Part shown: piece after piece, positions 1 through 8,285 of the stretch
Layout of the letters: every line of letters begins with the position of its first letter
Position numbering within the stretch: position 1 is the first letter of the stretch
Program-made: the position numbers and the translations under genes
The notes under the pieces: model-generated
Seen by the model: only the letters and a program-made list of their open reading frames with translations
Told to the model about the DNA's origin: nothing
The model's database searches: none
From: Vibrio sp. JPW-9-11-11
GTDB lineage: Bacteria; Pseudomonadota; Gammaproteobacteria; Enterobacterales; Vibrionaceae
Direction: 5' to 3'
Assembly (NCBI RefSeq): GCF_013369335.1
Contig: NZ_SZQJ01000007.1
Span: 62,001-126,000 of the forward strand
Length of the DNA stretch: 64,000 nucleotides

Positions 1-978
1 TTTACCCAAGCGAGAGGCGAGAACATCAAGGTACATCTTAGGCATCTGTTTGAGTTTTTCTGGCGACGAGAGCACGTCATGAATAGGCGCCCCTAAAGAC
101 ACACACGCTTTGATCTTGTCCTGCTCCATAAAAGAGAGTCGCACCATAGCGTTGCCACCAAAACGAAAACCAATCAAGCCAACTTTATGGTGGTCAACCC
201 AAGGGATGTTGTACAGCTCTTTCAATACAACCTGATGCAAAACGGACGTATCTTCCGTTAGGTTCCAGTGGGTATTGTGACCGATGGACGGCATATCAAC
301 GGTGAGCATGGCAATGTCTCGCTTCGCCAAATGATCTCGAAACAGGTTCCATAAATCGGTTTGCAAGCTATCCAGCCCCGCGGTAACGATCACAACAGGT
401 TGTGGTTTATCGGTTTTGGTTAGGTGTAAGTGTGCAACAATCTGCTTGTTTTGATAGGGAATTTCGAGGCGTTTGATCGTGTACTGAGTCTTTTTAGCCG
501 CCTCAGTGTAAGCCGTACTGGCCAGCACTTGCGCTTGAATGGCTAGGTTGTCATTTTTTAAATGCGGGTAGCCGGCGATACTAAAACAGAGTGAAGCATT
601 AAACATCTCATCTGCGGCTTGCTCTCCTTTAAGATCTGCACTGCGCTTTTGATGTAACATGCCTAACTTGGTCCACTCATATGTCCAATTACCACTGTGG
701 TAACCCATAACTGTGTCTAACCAGTCATCATGGGTGCGGGAGTGTTTCGAGGCCGCGACTTTTGCCAGTACAGACTCGATCTCGATCGGATCAAGCCCTT
801 GCCAGGCCCATTGCAATCGACGCAAGTTGCGATACCACTTATAGCCATCTTGTTGCTGCTTTTGCTCTAAAAACGTTTGACTGGATGGCATATATTGAGT
901 CAAAGCTGAGGTCTCTTTCGCTTGTTTGTGTTTGACAAACAGGGTTTCTGAGAGATTTTTACTGACTTCCTCGGGCAT
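1..978 (-). CDS. frsA: FrsA-like alpha/beta hydrolase, C-terminal part outside the window
   Basis: The minus-strand reading frame opens at ATG 978 and stays open to base 1, giving 326 N-terminal residues. FrsA proteins are about 415 residues, so roughly 90 residues lie beyond the window edge. The alpha/beta hydrolase half is recognisable by VTAGLDSLQTDLWNLFRDHL, a DMPSIG segment and LIGFRFGGNAM. The usual nucleophile elbow GxSxG reads GFRFG here, so no serine sits at that position, as in other FrsA proteins. FrsA is described as a fermentation/respiration switch protein that binds IIA-Glc, and its enzymatic role is debated. It lies downstream of gpt, as in E. coli. A gpt terminator lies between them and only 34 bases separate it from the start codon, so expression probably depends on read-through. 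Confidence 0.9.
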   Translation of the reverse strand, partial: MPEEVSKNLSETLFVKHKQAKETSALTQYMPSSQTFLEQKQQQDGYKWYRNLRRLQWAWQGLDPIEIESVLAKVAASKHSRTHDDWLDTVMGYHSGNWTYEWTKLGMLHQKRSADLKGEQAADEMFNASLCFSIAGYPHLKNDNLAIQAQVLASTAYTEAAKKTQYTIKRLEIPYQNKQIVAHLHLTKTDKPQPVVIVTAGLDSLQTDLWNLFRDHLAKRDIAMLTVDMPSIGHNTHWNLTEDTSVLHQVVLKELYNIPWVDHHKVGLIGFRFGGNAMVRLSFMEQDKIKACVSLGAPIHDVLSSPEKLKQMPKMYLDVLASRLGK

Positions 979-1012
979 GAATTCGACCTACTTAATGGGT
1001 TTTGTAAATAGT

Positions 1013-1044
1013 AATAAAAAAAATGACCCAATAAAGGGTCATTT
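1013..1044 (-). terminator. Rho-independent terminator of gpt
   Basis: The arms AAATGACCC (1021-1029) and GGGTCATTT (1036-1044) enclose AATAAA. Read on the minus strand the hairpin is followed by a run of eight T. It closes the gpt transcript and lies before frsA. Confidence 0.85.
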
Positions 1045-1075
1045 ATCAAGAAATTGTCGCTATGAGCGAATTCGA

Positions 1076-1540
1076 TTACTTTTGCTTGCGGTTAATCGGC
1101 TCAACGTATTGGATTGACATATCCCATGGCTGTTCAATCCAAGTCTCCTGAGCAATGTCAACCACATAATCATCGAGTAACTCAGCACCTGATGGCTTAG
1201 CACACACGGCGATGAGCTTTGCTTTCGGGTATAGTTCGCGTAGTTTACGTGCGGTGTCACCACTGTCTACTAAGTCTTCTACGATTAAATATCCTTCACC
1301 ATCACCTTGTGGCGCTTTTAATACGCTCATATCACGTTGATGATCGTGGTCGTAGCTAGAAATACAAATGGTATCAACGTAACGAATGCCTAACTCACGA
1401 GCTAAGATCGCGCCTGGAACCAAACCACCACGGCTTACAGCCCAAATCCCTTTCCATTGCTCGGCTGGCATCTGCTTTTCAGCCAGTTCACGGCAGTATG
1501 AATGCATTTGGTCCCAAGTGATGATGAATTTTTTACTCAT
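1076..1540 (-). CDS. gpt: Xanthine-guanine phosphoribosyltransferase
   Basis: The product has 154 residues, close to the family length of about 152. It transfers phosphoribose from PRPP to guanine, xanthine or hypoxanthine in purine salvage. The PRPP-binding loop [11 protein letters not shown] is at residues 87-97, and [12 protein letters not shown] (36-47) is also typical of Gpt. The start has an AGG ribosome site about nine bases upstream. A PurR-like box lies about 90 bases upstream of the start, and the gene is flanked by terminators, so it is probably its own transcription unit with partial read-through into frsA. The neighbouring purine permease supports a salvage role. Confidence 0.95.
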   Translation of the reverse strand: MSKKFIITWDQMHSYCRELAEKQMPAEQWKGIWAVSRGGLVPGAILARELGIRYVDTICISSYDHDHQRDMSVLKAPQGDGEGYLIVEDLVDSGDTARKLRELYPKAKLIAVCAKPSGAELLDDYVVDIAQETWIEQPWDMSIQYVEPINRKQK

Positions 1541-1629
1541 TGTAATAACCTAATAATTTTAAAAGTCTGCATCCCCAAACACGCCGATTAACAACCAGCG
1601 CCTGCCTTGCGCTATTGAGGGGAAAAGCT

Positions 1630-1645
1630 ACGCAAACGATTATTT
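1630..1645. promoter_or_regulatory. PurR-like operator upstream of gpt
   Basis: The bases ACGCAAACGATTATTT match most of the PurR consensus ACGCAAACGTTTNCNT. The site is in the gpt promoter region, so repression by purines through PurR is inferred. Confidence 0.6.
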
Positions 1646-1689
1646 TAACGCAGCTACCGCTCAATACCAATGGTCAATACTATTGTTCG

Positions 1690-1726
1690 AAAAAAATCGC
1701 CATTGCCGTCACACGGCAATGGCGAT
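1690..1726 (-). terminator. Rho-independent terminator of the NCS2 permease gene
   Basis: A perfect 13-bp stem (1696-1708 with 1714-1726) encloses the loop TCACA. On the minus strand it is followed by seven T. It separates the permease gene from gpt. Confidence 0.9.
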
Positions 1727-1759
1727 TCTGAGAACCTAAGGTTGCAATTGACTTGGTGC

Positions 1760-3049
1760 TTAAGCAACTAAGTATTTGATGATAAATACAGCCGATAGAA
1801 CCCATACGCTGATCGAGACATCGCGACCTTTACCGCTAAGCAGTTTAATCGCCGCGTAAGAGATAAAGCCAAGCGCGATGCCCTCTGCAATTGAATAAGT
1901 CAATGGCATCAATAGACAGGTCACCACCACTGGCGCAGCTTCTGTTAGGTCACGCCAATCGACACTGACCAAGCCAGACATCATCAAAATCGCGACATAG
2001 AACAAAGCGCCTGCCGTTGCGTACGCTGGAATCATGCCCGCAAGTGGCGAGAAGAATAGTGCCAATAGGAACAAAACCCCGACCACCACGGCAGTCAGGC
2101 CTGTTCGACCGCCTGCAGCAACACCCGCCGTCGACTCTACATATGAAGTCGTGCTCGATGTACCGAGGACGGCACCGACTGAGGTGGCTGTTGAGTCAGC
2201 CAATAGTGCCTTGCTAAGACGAGGTAACTTACCATCTTCTTTGATCAAATCCGCTTTAGTCGCGACCCCAACCAGGGTACCTGCTGTGTCAAACAGATCG
2301 ACAAACAGGAAAGCAAACACCACTGAAATCATGCCGACTTCAAATACATCAGCGATGTTCATTTCCATTAAGGTTGGTGCAATACTTGGTGGTGTCGACA
2401 TCACACCGCCCCACTGCACATCACCTACAACCAGACCCAATGCTGTAATAATCAAGATAGCGATCATGACCGCACCACGAACCCCACGGTAGACCAAACC
2501 AATGGTTAGGAAGAAACCAAGTGCTGCAAGCGCTGGCTGAAGGCCAGTGATGTGACCCAGTCCGACGAGGGTCGCTGGGTTATCGACGACAATACCAGAG
2601 TTTTGTAGGCCAATGAACGCCAAGAACAGACCGATACCAGCAGAGATACCGGTACGTAAAGACATTGGAATTGAGTTAATGATCCATTCACGAACCTTAA
2701 ACACACTCAATGCCATGAAGATGACCCCAGAGACAAACACCGCTCCAAGAGCGACTTGCCATGTGTGTCCCATGCCCAAAACCACACCATAGGTAAAGAA
2801 GGCATTCAGCCCCATACCAGGTGCCAATGCGATTGGGTAATTGGCAACAAAGCCCATAATAAAACAGCCAATGGCCGCGGCTAAACAGGTAGCAACGAAC
2901 ACGGCGCCTTTATCCATCCCCGCATCAGCAAGCATCGCTGGATTGACAAAGATAATGTAAGCCATCGTCAGGAAAGTAGTCATACCTGCGATGATCTCAG
3001 TTTTTACGGTCGTACCGTGTTCACTGAGTTTGAACAGTTTTTCGAACAT
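1760..3049 (-). CDS. NCS2 family purine permease (AzgA/GhxP-like)
   Basis: This 429-residue integral membrane protein begins MFEKLFKLSEHGTTVKTEII and carries ALAPGMGLNAFF and the VDLFDTAGTLVGVA segment, both typical of the AzgA-type branch of NCS2 transporters for hypoxanthine, guanine or adenine. About a dozen or more hydrophobic segments are visible. The exact substrate cannot be read from sequence; guanine/hypoxanthine is the likeliest given the gpt neighbour. The gene has its own terminator and a PurR-like box just upstream, suggesting purine-responsive control in parallel with gpt. Confidence 0.9.
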   Translation of the reverse strand: MFEKLFKLSEHGTTVKTEIIAGMTTFLTMAYIIFVNPAMLADAGMDKGAVFVATCLAAAIGCFIMGFVANYPIALAPGMGLNAFFTYGVVLGMGHTWQVALGAVFVSGVIFMALSVFKVREWIINSIPMSLRTGISAGIGLFLAFIGLQNSGIVVDNPATLVGLGHITGLQPALAALGFFLTIGLVYRGVRGAVMIAILIITALGLVVGDVQWGGVMSTPPSIAPTLMEMNIADVFEVGMISVVFAFLFVDLFDTAGTLVGVATKADLIKEDGKLPRLSKALLADSTATSVGAVLGTSSTTSYVESTAGVAAGGRTGLTAVVVGVLFLLALFFSPLAGMIPAYATAGALFYVAILMMSGLVSVDWRDLTEAAPVVVTCLLMPLTYSIAEGIALGFISYAAIKLLSGKGRDVSISVWVLSAVFIIKYLVA

Positions 3050-3069
3050 GATCGAATCCTAAAGGGTAA

Positions 3070-3085
3070 AAGTAAACGGTTGCGT
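3070..3085. promoter_or_regulatory. PurR-like operator upstream of the NCS2 permease
   Basis: Read on the minus strand the bases are ACGCAACCGTTTACTT, close to the PurR consensus. The site begins 21 bases before the permease start codon, where a bound repressor could block the promoter or elongation. Confidence 0.6.
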
Positions 3086-3403
3086 AATCGATTGGCCCGA
3101 ATTATAAAGTCATCAAATAGTAAATTCCAGATAGAATTATGACTCTAATCAATATTTCTATTTATAACTGAACAATTCAAACAAGAAGCAATGTGACGCC
3201 AGTCCATTTTTTGTTTGTATATCATTAACTAAAGAATGGCTAATACCTTTAATTCAAAAGGTGTTTTTTTATACTTTGTCTTAAACTTTCAGGATCGTGT
3301 TAGCTTAGATCCGACAGTTCAATAGGTGAATATACGCATAGGATTCAAGCTGGCGGGTTAAAGCGATAAAACAATAAAAGAAGTGAGGCTTTTTATCGAT
3401 AGA

Positions 3404-3432
3404 TAAAAAAACGCCACTCAAATTGAGTGGCG
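3404..3432 (-). terminator. Terminator of the small 28-residue transcription unit
   Basis: The arms CGCCACTCAA (3412-3421) and TTGAGTGGCG (3423-3432) are followed, on the minus strand, by seven T. No known gene ends here, so it marks the end of the small transcript that starts near 3712. Confidence 0.85.
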
Positions 3433-3513
3433 GTTGAATCATGTCAGCAATAAAAGCTGTAAAAAAATTCCAATAATAGGGGTGAACAAACTGTTCGAGA
3501 GTCAAGCTTGTGG

Positions 3514-3600
3514 TTAGTAACCGAAGCTTGTTGGGTAAGTAAAGCTACCGGTATAAACAGAGCTGTTTAGCCAGAACGCTGCACTTGGTAAACCTTTCAT
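3514..3600 (-). CDS. Candidate 28-residue small protein, unrecognised
   Basis: ATG 3600 follows a strong ribosome site (AGAAGGTGAT) and opens a 28-codon frame ending in TAA. The peptide is rich in Ser, Thr, Tyr, Phe and Gly, with one Trp and no Cys, and ends PTSFGY. It shows no signal peptide or clear membrane helix. It sits in a unit with its own promoter-like sequence, a leader of about 112 bases and a strong terminator, which argues that it is expressed. I do not recognise it. It could be a functional microprotein, a leader peptide, or a coding remnant inside a regulatory RNA. Confidence 0.5.
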   Translation of the reverse strand: MKGLPSAAFWLNSSVYTGSFTYPTSFGY

Positions 3601-3718
3601 AACTATCACCTTCTAAATCAATTAAACACATTACAACTATTGATTTCTCGGTTCCCTGGAGGCGACAAATCGGACTCATCCTTTGAGCATTTTCTCTTCG
3701 CTTTGGAAGTTGGTTATT

Positions 3719-3769
3719 AATATACCCCAAGGAAAATTAATTACAACCCCAAGAGTGACAAAAGTCACA
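3719..3769 (-). promoter_or_regulatory. Sigma-70-like promoter with CRP-like site for the small unit
   Basis: On the minus strand TTGTAA (3746-3741) and TATATT (3724-3719) are separated by 16 bases, placing transcription start near 3712. Just upstream, 3754-3769 reads AGTGACAAAAGTCACA, which contains a TGTGA-N6-TCACT arrangement on the minus strand. Its centre would be near -50, an unusual distance for CRP. Confidence 0.5.
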
Positions 3770-3782
3770 AAAAGTTTATAAA

Positions 3783-3796
3783 TTGATTTAGATCAT
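3783..3796. promoter_or_regulatory. FNR-like box
   Basis: TTGATTTAGATCAT matches the FNR consensus TTGAT-N4-ATCAA at nine of ten positions. It is upstream of the small-unit promoter, with its centre near -78. It also lies about 270 bases before pepD, so which gene it serves is open. Confidence 0.4.
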
Positions 3797-4065
3797 GCCT
3801 TTTGTGTAATTAAATTACAGAATCATCAACCAAAAACTTGGTTATATTACAAATTATACTCACCAAGGCACTTATTGGTGTCGAAGTGTGATTATTGGAT
3901 ATGTGACCATAACGATACAATTACTCACTCTAGCCACTACACCCTGAATGACGGTAGTGCTATTCTTTGGCTCTCTACTCAATAGGCCATTTCTAGTTAT
4001 TTGTTCTGAACTAATTCGGTTCAAACACAATATGATCTGGCATTATTTCTTTTAAGGAGTCATCC

Positions 4066-5541
4066 GTGTCTGAATTCCATTCTGAAATCAGTAGCTTATC
4101 GCCAGCCCCTCTTTGGCAATTTTTTGATAAGATCTGCTCTATCCCGCATCCTTCCAAGCACGAAGAAGCTTTAGCTCAATACATAGTCACTTGGGCCACA
4201 GAACAAGGACTGGATGTACGCCGCGATCCTACCGGCAACGTATTCATCAAAAAGCCGGCGACGGCGGGAATGGAAAACAAGAAAGGAGTGGTTCTTCAAG
4301 CTCACATCGACATGGTGCCGCAAAAAAATGAAGATACCGCGCATGACTTTACCCAAGATCCCATTCAACCCTTCATTGATGGAGAATGGGTAACCGCCAA
4401 AGGCACAACCTTAGGCGCAGACAACGGCATTGGCATGGCCTCTTGCCTCGCCGTGCTAGCCTCGAATGAGATCAAACATGGCCCTCTTGAAGTACTGCTG
4501 ACGATTGATGAAGAAGCGGGCATGACGGGGGCATTCGGCTTAGAAGCTGGCTGGTTAGAAGGGGAGATTCTTCTCAACACAGATTCAGAACAAGAAGGCG
4601 AAGTTTACATGGGTTGCGCTGGTGGTATCGACGGTGAAATGACGTTCGATATCAAGCGTGAAGAGATCCCGGCAGGTTATGTCACTCGTCAGTTGATTTT
4701 GAAAGGTTTGAAAGGCGGTCACTCTGGCTGTGATATTCATACTGGTCGTGGCAACGCCAACAAACTGTTAGCTCGATTCCTCGCAGGTCATGCGCAAGAA
4801 CTCGACCTTCGTCTTATTGAGTTTCGTGGTGGAAGCCTACGCAATGCCATTCCTCGAGAAGCATTCGTTACGGTCGCCGTTCCAACAGAGAACCAAGCGA
4901 AACTTGCCCAACTGTTTGACTACTACACTAACCTGATAAAAACTGAACTTGGCAAAGTAGAAACCGATATTGTTTCTTTCAACGAAGCCGCCGACACAAA
5001 GGCCCAAGCGCTAATCGTTGCCGATCAACAGCGCTTTATCGCTGCGCTCAACGCGTGTCCAAATGGCGTGATTCGTATGAGCGATGACATCGAAGGTGTC
5101 GTTGAGACCTCTCTTAACGTTGGTGTGATCACAACTGACAATAACCAAATTCAAGTGCTGTGTCTGGTACGTTCGCTTATTGACTCTGGTCGCCAGCAAG
5201 TCGAAGGTATGCTGGCCTCCGTCGCTGAGCTTGCGGGTGCACAGATCGAGTTTTCTGGGGCTTACCCAGGTTGGAAACCCGATGCTGATTCTGAAATCAT
5301 GGCGATCTTCCGTGATATGTATGAAGGGATCTACGGCCACAAACCAAATATCATGGTCATCCACGCAGGCCTTGAGTGTGGTCTATTTAAGGAGCCTTAC
5401 CCGAACATGGATATGGTCTCTTTCGGCCCAACCATCAAGTTCCCTCATTCACCCGACGAAAAAGTAAAAATCGATACCGTCGCTCTTTTCTGGGAACAGA
5501 TGGTGGCACTGCTGGAAGCCATTCCAGAAAAAGCGGCATAA
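4066..5541 (+). CDS. pepD: Aminoacyl-histidine dipeptidase (peptidase D, M20 family)
   Basis: The product has 491 residues, as expected for PepD (E. coli about 485). It is a cytosolic zinc dipeptidase that cleaves Xaa-His dipeptides such as carnosine and cysteinylglycine. Metal-site motifs are visible: QAHIDMVPQ with His80 and Asp82, GADNGIG with Asp119, and the catalytic pair in TIDEEAGMTG (Glu149, Glu150). The start is GTG 4066, supported by AAGGAG seven bases upstream. It is monocistronic, with its own terminator. Confidence 0.96.
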   Translation: MSEFHSEISSLSPAPLWQFFDKICSIPHPSKHEEALAQYIVTWATEQGLDVRRDPTGNVFIKKPATAGMENKKGVVLQAHIDMVPQKNEDTAHDFTQDPIQPFIDGEWVTAKGTTLGADNGIGMASCLAVLASNEIKHGPLEVLLTIDEEAGMTGAFGLEAGWLEGEILLNTDSEQEGEVYMGCAGGIDGEMTFDIKREEIPAGYVTRQLILKGLKGGHSGCDIHTGRGNANKLLARFLAGHAQELDLRLIEFRGGSLRNAIPREAFVTVAVPTENQAKLAQLFDYYTNLIKTELGKVETDIVSFNEAADTKAQALIVADQQRFIAALNACPNGVIRMSDDIEGVVETSLNVGVITTDNNQIQVLCLVRSLIDSGRQQVEGMLASVAELAGAQIEFSGAYPGWKPDADSEIMAIFRDMYEGIYGHKPNIMVIHAGLECGLFKEPYPNMDMVSFGPTIKFPHSPDEKVKIDTVALFWEQMVALLEAIPEKAA

Positions 5542-5575
5542 CCAGTCAGTTTTGACTTAGAAAATCTTATCAATA

Positions 5576-5603
5576 AAGCCAGCGCAACGTCGCTGGCTTT
5601 CTC
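5576..5603 (+). terminator. Terminator of pepD
   Basis: AAAGCCAGCG pairs with CGCTGGCTTT around a short loop and is followed by a pyrimidine-rich tract. Confidence 0.8.
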
Positions 5604-5829
5604 TTTACTTATCTTCTTTTACGATAAATGTTGTTTGTCGTTACGGTGATTTATTTTCGTTGGTCAGCCCAACTCATCGCTGCTACATTCGCCGACCTTG
5701 AAGCACCTTAGGATAAACCACATTATCCTCTTCAAGACAAATTTGCGGTGTATTCCAATCGCTTAGTGTAAAGAGTGCTATAGTCTTTTAGTGCTTTGAT
5801 GAACTTCCCTAACTGATGTTGTTACTGTG

Positions 5830-6270
5830 ATGAAAGAAAAACTCATTGTTGGCTGGCGTGAAACCGTTAGCCTACCTGAACTTGGCATTCATAAAATTAA
5901 TGCAAAGATAGATACTGGTGCGCGCACTTCATGTCTACACGCATTCCAAGTCGAGTCATTTAAAAAACAGGACGCCCTGTGGGTTCGCTTCTGGCTTCAT
6001 CCGATGCAGAACAACACTGAGCAAGAAGTAGTTTGTGAGGCTCCGGTCATCGATGAGCGCATCGTACGCGATTCTGGCGGTCACGAAGAGTCTCGATATG
6101 TTATCAAGTCCTTGTTTTCCATTGGCGGTGAGAGTTGGCCCATCGAGCTAACCCTTACTAACCGTGAAAACATGGCGTTTCGCATGCTATTAGGTCGTAC
6201 CGCCATGCATCATCGTATTGTTGTCGACCCTGTTGAATCTTTTTTAATCCCGTTCGAGGAAAAAAAATAA
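5830..6270 (+). CDS. RimB-like putative protease of the RimK system (PF05618)
   Basis: This 146-residue protein belongs to the family annotated as ATP-dependent zinc protease, whose fold is retropepsin-like. KIDTGARTS at residues 26-34 holds the Asp-Thr-Gly active-site triad of aspartic proteases. In Pseudomonas a member called RimB removes glutamates from ribosomal protein S6 that RimK adds. The stop codon overlaps the rimK start by one base (TAATG), so translation is coupled. GTG at 5827 is an alternative start; neither has a clear ribosome site. Confidence 0.85.
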   Translation: MKEKLIVGWRETVSLPELGIHKINAKIDTGARTSCLHAFQVESFKKQDALWVRFWLHPMQNNTEQEVVCEAPVIDERIVRDSGGHEESRYVIKSLFSIGGESWPIELTLTNRENMAFRMLLGRTAMHHRIVVDPVESFLIPFEEKK

Positions 6271-7175
6271 TGAAAATTGGTATTCTGTCTCGTAACGCTA
6301 AACTCTACTCGACCCGACGCCTGATCGAAGCCGCTAAAGAGCGCGGACATGAAGTAAAAGTGATCGATGCGCTGCGTTGTTACATGAACATCAACTCTGA
6401 TAAGCCACAGATCCACTTTAAAGGTGAAGAGCTGTCGGGCTTTGATGCCATTGTCCCTCGAATTGGTGCATCAGTCACTTTCTATGGTACCGCGGTCCTG
6501 CGTCAGTTTGAGATGATGGGTGTTTATCCGGTCAATGAATCTGTCGCGATTACTCGCTCTCGAGATAAGTTACGCTCCATGCAGCTACTATCGCGCAAAG
6601 GGGTTGGTATGCCAGTGACCGGTTTCGCCAGTAAACCTGACGATGTAAAAGACTTGCTGGATATGGTTGGTGGTGCACCGGTCGTGATCAAACTGCTTGA
6701 AGGCACACAAGGTATTGGGGTCGTGCTGGCAGAAACCCGTAAAGCGGCAGAAAGTGTTGTCGAGGCTTTTATGGGGCTTAAAGCCAACATTATGGTCCAA
6801 GAGTACATTAAAGAAGCGGGTGGCGCCGACATTCGCTGCTTCGTTATCGGTGATAAGGTTATCGCAGCCATGAAACGCCAAGGGGCTGAAGGTGAATTCC
6901 GTTCTAACTTGCACCGCGGCGGCAGCGCTTCACTGGTCAAAATTACACCGCAAGAGCGCCGTACAGCGGTCGACGCGGCAAAAATCATGGGGCTCAACGT
7001 GGCTGGAGTCGACCTACTTCGCTCCTCACGTGGTCCATTAGTGATGGAAGTAAACTCATCTCCAGGTCTGGAAGGTATTGAGGCCGCTACTGGTAAAGAT
7101 ATTGCTGGGATGATTGTCGAATTTATAGAGAAAAATGCGGCAAGCAAAAGGACTAAAACGCGTGGCAAAGGCTAA
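6270..7175 (+). CDS. rimK: Ribosomal protein S6 L-glutamate ligase
   Basis: The product has 301 residues (RimK about 300) and begins [18 protein letters not shown], a RimK hallmark. The ATP-grasp domain covers the C-terminal two thirds, with [17 protein letters not shown] as the nucleotide loop and [14 protein letters not shown] as the metal-binding end. RimK adds glutamates to the C terminus of ribosomal protein S6 using ATP. It is translationally coupled to the upstream RimB-like gene and overlaps the downstream M14-family gene. Confidence 0.95.
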   Translation: MKIGILSRNAKLYSTRRLIEAAKERGHEVKVIDALRCYMNINSDKPQIHFKGEELSGFDAIVPRIGASVTFYGTAVLRQFEMMGVYPVNESVAITRSRDKLRSMQLLSRKGVGMPVTGFASKPDDVKDLLDMVGGAPVVIKLLEGTQGIGVVLAETRKAAESVVEAFMGLKANIMVQEYIKEAGGADIRCFVIGDKVIAAMKRQGAEGEFRSNLHRGGSASLVKITPQERRTAVDAAKIMGLNVAGVDLLRSSRGPLVMEVNSSPGLEGIEAATGKDIAGMIVEFIEKNAASKRTKTRGKG

Positions 7176-8226
7176 ACAGAATAGCGCATTTGAGTTTCTC
7201 GGCGAGTCTATCTCGCCGGGAGAGAGAAAAGTCGTCGAGTTAGAAGCAGCGAAACTCTATACGCACTCCCCTCTTTCCATACCGGTTGAAATTATCAATG
7301 GTAAGCAAGCAGGCCCAGTACTTATGGTCAACGCCGCTATCCACGGAGACGAGCTCAACGGGGTGGAAGTTGTCCGTCAGTTAATCGACACGATAGATGT
7401 GAGCAAACTGAAAGGCACTTTAATTGCGGTGCCTATTGTCAACGTATTTGGCTTCATTCATAAGTCTCGCTATCTCCCTGACCGACGCGACCTCAATCGC
7501 TGTTTTCCAGGCAGTGATAAAGGGTCACTCGCTTCACGCATGGCGCATACCTTCTTTTCACAGGTTGCCCAGCGTTGTGACTACATTATCGATTTGCACA
7601 CTGGTGCAATTCATCGCACGAATTTGCCACAAATTCGAGCCGACTTGAGCAACCCAGAAACGCTGCGTATCGCTCAAGCATTTGCAACGCCTGTGGTGAT
7701 CGACTCGCCGTTAAGAGAAGGATCTTTACGCAGTGAAGCCGAAAGGCTCAACATTCCAGTTCTCACTTATGAGGCAGGAGAAGCGCTACGTTTTGAACCC
7801 ATCTGCATCAACGCTGGCTACTTAGGCGTCAAGCGTGTCATGCAAGCGATCGGTATGCTACGAAAGAGTCGCAAACGCTTACCGACATCGGTCATCGCAA
7901 AATCAACCAGTTGGCTACGAGCCGAGAGTGATGGCATTTTGCGTACTGTGGTGACCTTAGGTGAAAAAGTGACGCGTGGACAGGTGCTGGCCTATATTAG
8001 CGCGCCTTTAGGTCATAGTGAAATCGAGCTCAAGGCTCGCAAAGGGGGAATTGTCATCGGCCAACAGACGTTGCCTTTGGTCAACGAGGGGGATGCCATT
8101 TTCCACCTCGCCTACTTTGAAGAAGACGATCAAGAAGTTGAGCAAGTGGTTGGTGAGTTCATTGACGAAGTCTCTGACGCTGACCTTGAACCACTCACCA
8201 CGGGGCAGATTAACACCCCATCATAA
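7162..8226 (+). CDS. Succinylglutamate desuccinylase/aspartoacylase family (M14-like) protein
   Basis: This 354-residue protein has the zinc-carboxypeptidase-like fold. The zinc ligands HGDE (His61, Glu64) and [10 protein letters not shown] (His146) and the family segment [13 protein letters not shown] (105-117) are all present, so it should be catalytically competent. The substrate is unknown. It is the third gene of the RimB-RimK operon, overlapping rimK by 14 bases, which suggests a role in trimming or processing glutamate-modified products. I chose GTG 7162 because AAGGA lies at proper spacing upstream; ATG 7135 is an in-frame alternative that adds nine residues. Confidence 0.85.
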   Translation: MAKAKQNSAFEFLGESISPGERKVVELEAAKLYTHSPLSIPVEIINGKQAGPVLMVNAAIHGDELNGVEVVRQLIDTIDVSKLKGTLIAVPIVNVFGFIHKSRYLPDRRDLNRCFPGSDKGSLASRMAHTFFSQVAQRCDYIIDLHTGAIHRTNLPQIRADLSNPETLRIAQAFATPVVIDSPLREGSLRSEAERLNIPVLTYEAGEALRFEPICINAGYLGVKRVMQAIGMLRKSRKRLPTSVIAKSTSWLRAESDGILRTVVTLGEKVTRGQVLAYISAPLGHSEIELKARKGGIVIGQQTLPLVNEGDAIFHLAYFEEDDQEVEQVVGEFIDEVSDADLEPLTTGQINTPS

Positions 8227-8228
8227 GT

Positions 8229-8254
8229 TCAAGCCCGCATAATGCGGGCTTGAT
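8229..8254. terminator. Convergent hairpin terminator
   Basis: AAGCCCGCAT pairs with ATGCGGGCTT between the rimK operon and the convergent NSS gene. The flanking T tracts are short on both strands, so it may serve both weakly. Confidence 0.6.
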
Positions 8255-8285
8255 TGTTATACCAACCTTGATAAGTCGGTGAGTA

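Noticed and set aside
2034..2492. Long open frame antisense to the NCS2 permease
   Set aside because: It is antisense to a clear transporter gene, without ribosome site or recognisable domain.
3305..3505. Open frame of 66 codons on the minus strand
   Set aside because: It runs through the terminator hairpin at 3404-3432 and has no ribosome site or family likeness.
3600..3712. Known riboswitch in the leader of the 28-residue ORF
   Set aside because: I compared it from memory with c-di-GMP, glycine, purine, TPP, fluoride, guanidine, ZTP and other classes; no core motif matches.
3545..3730. Open frame of 61 codons on the minus strand
   Set aside because: It overlaps the leader and start of the 28-residue unit in another frame and has no ribosome site.
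6524..7168. Long open frame antisense to rimK
   Set aside because: It is a mirror of the well-supported rimK gene; composition is low complexity and no family fits.
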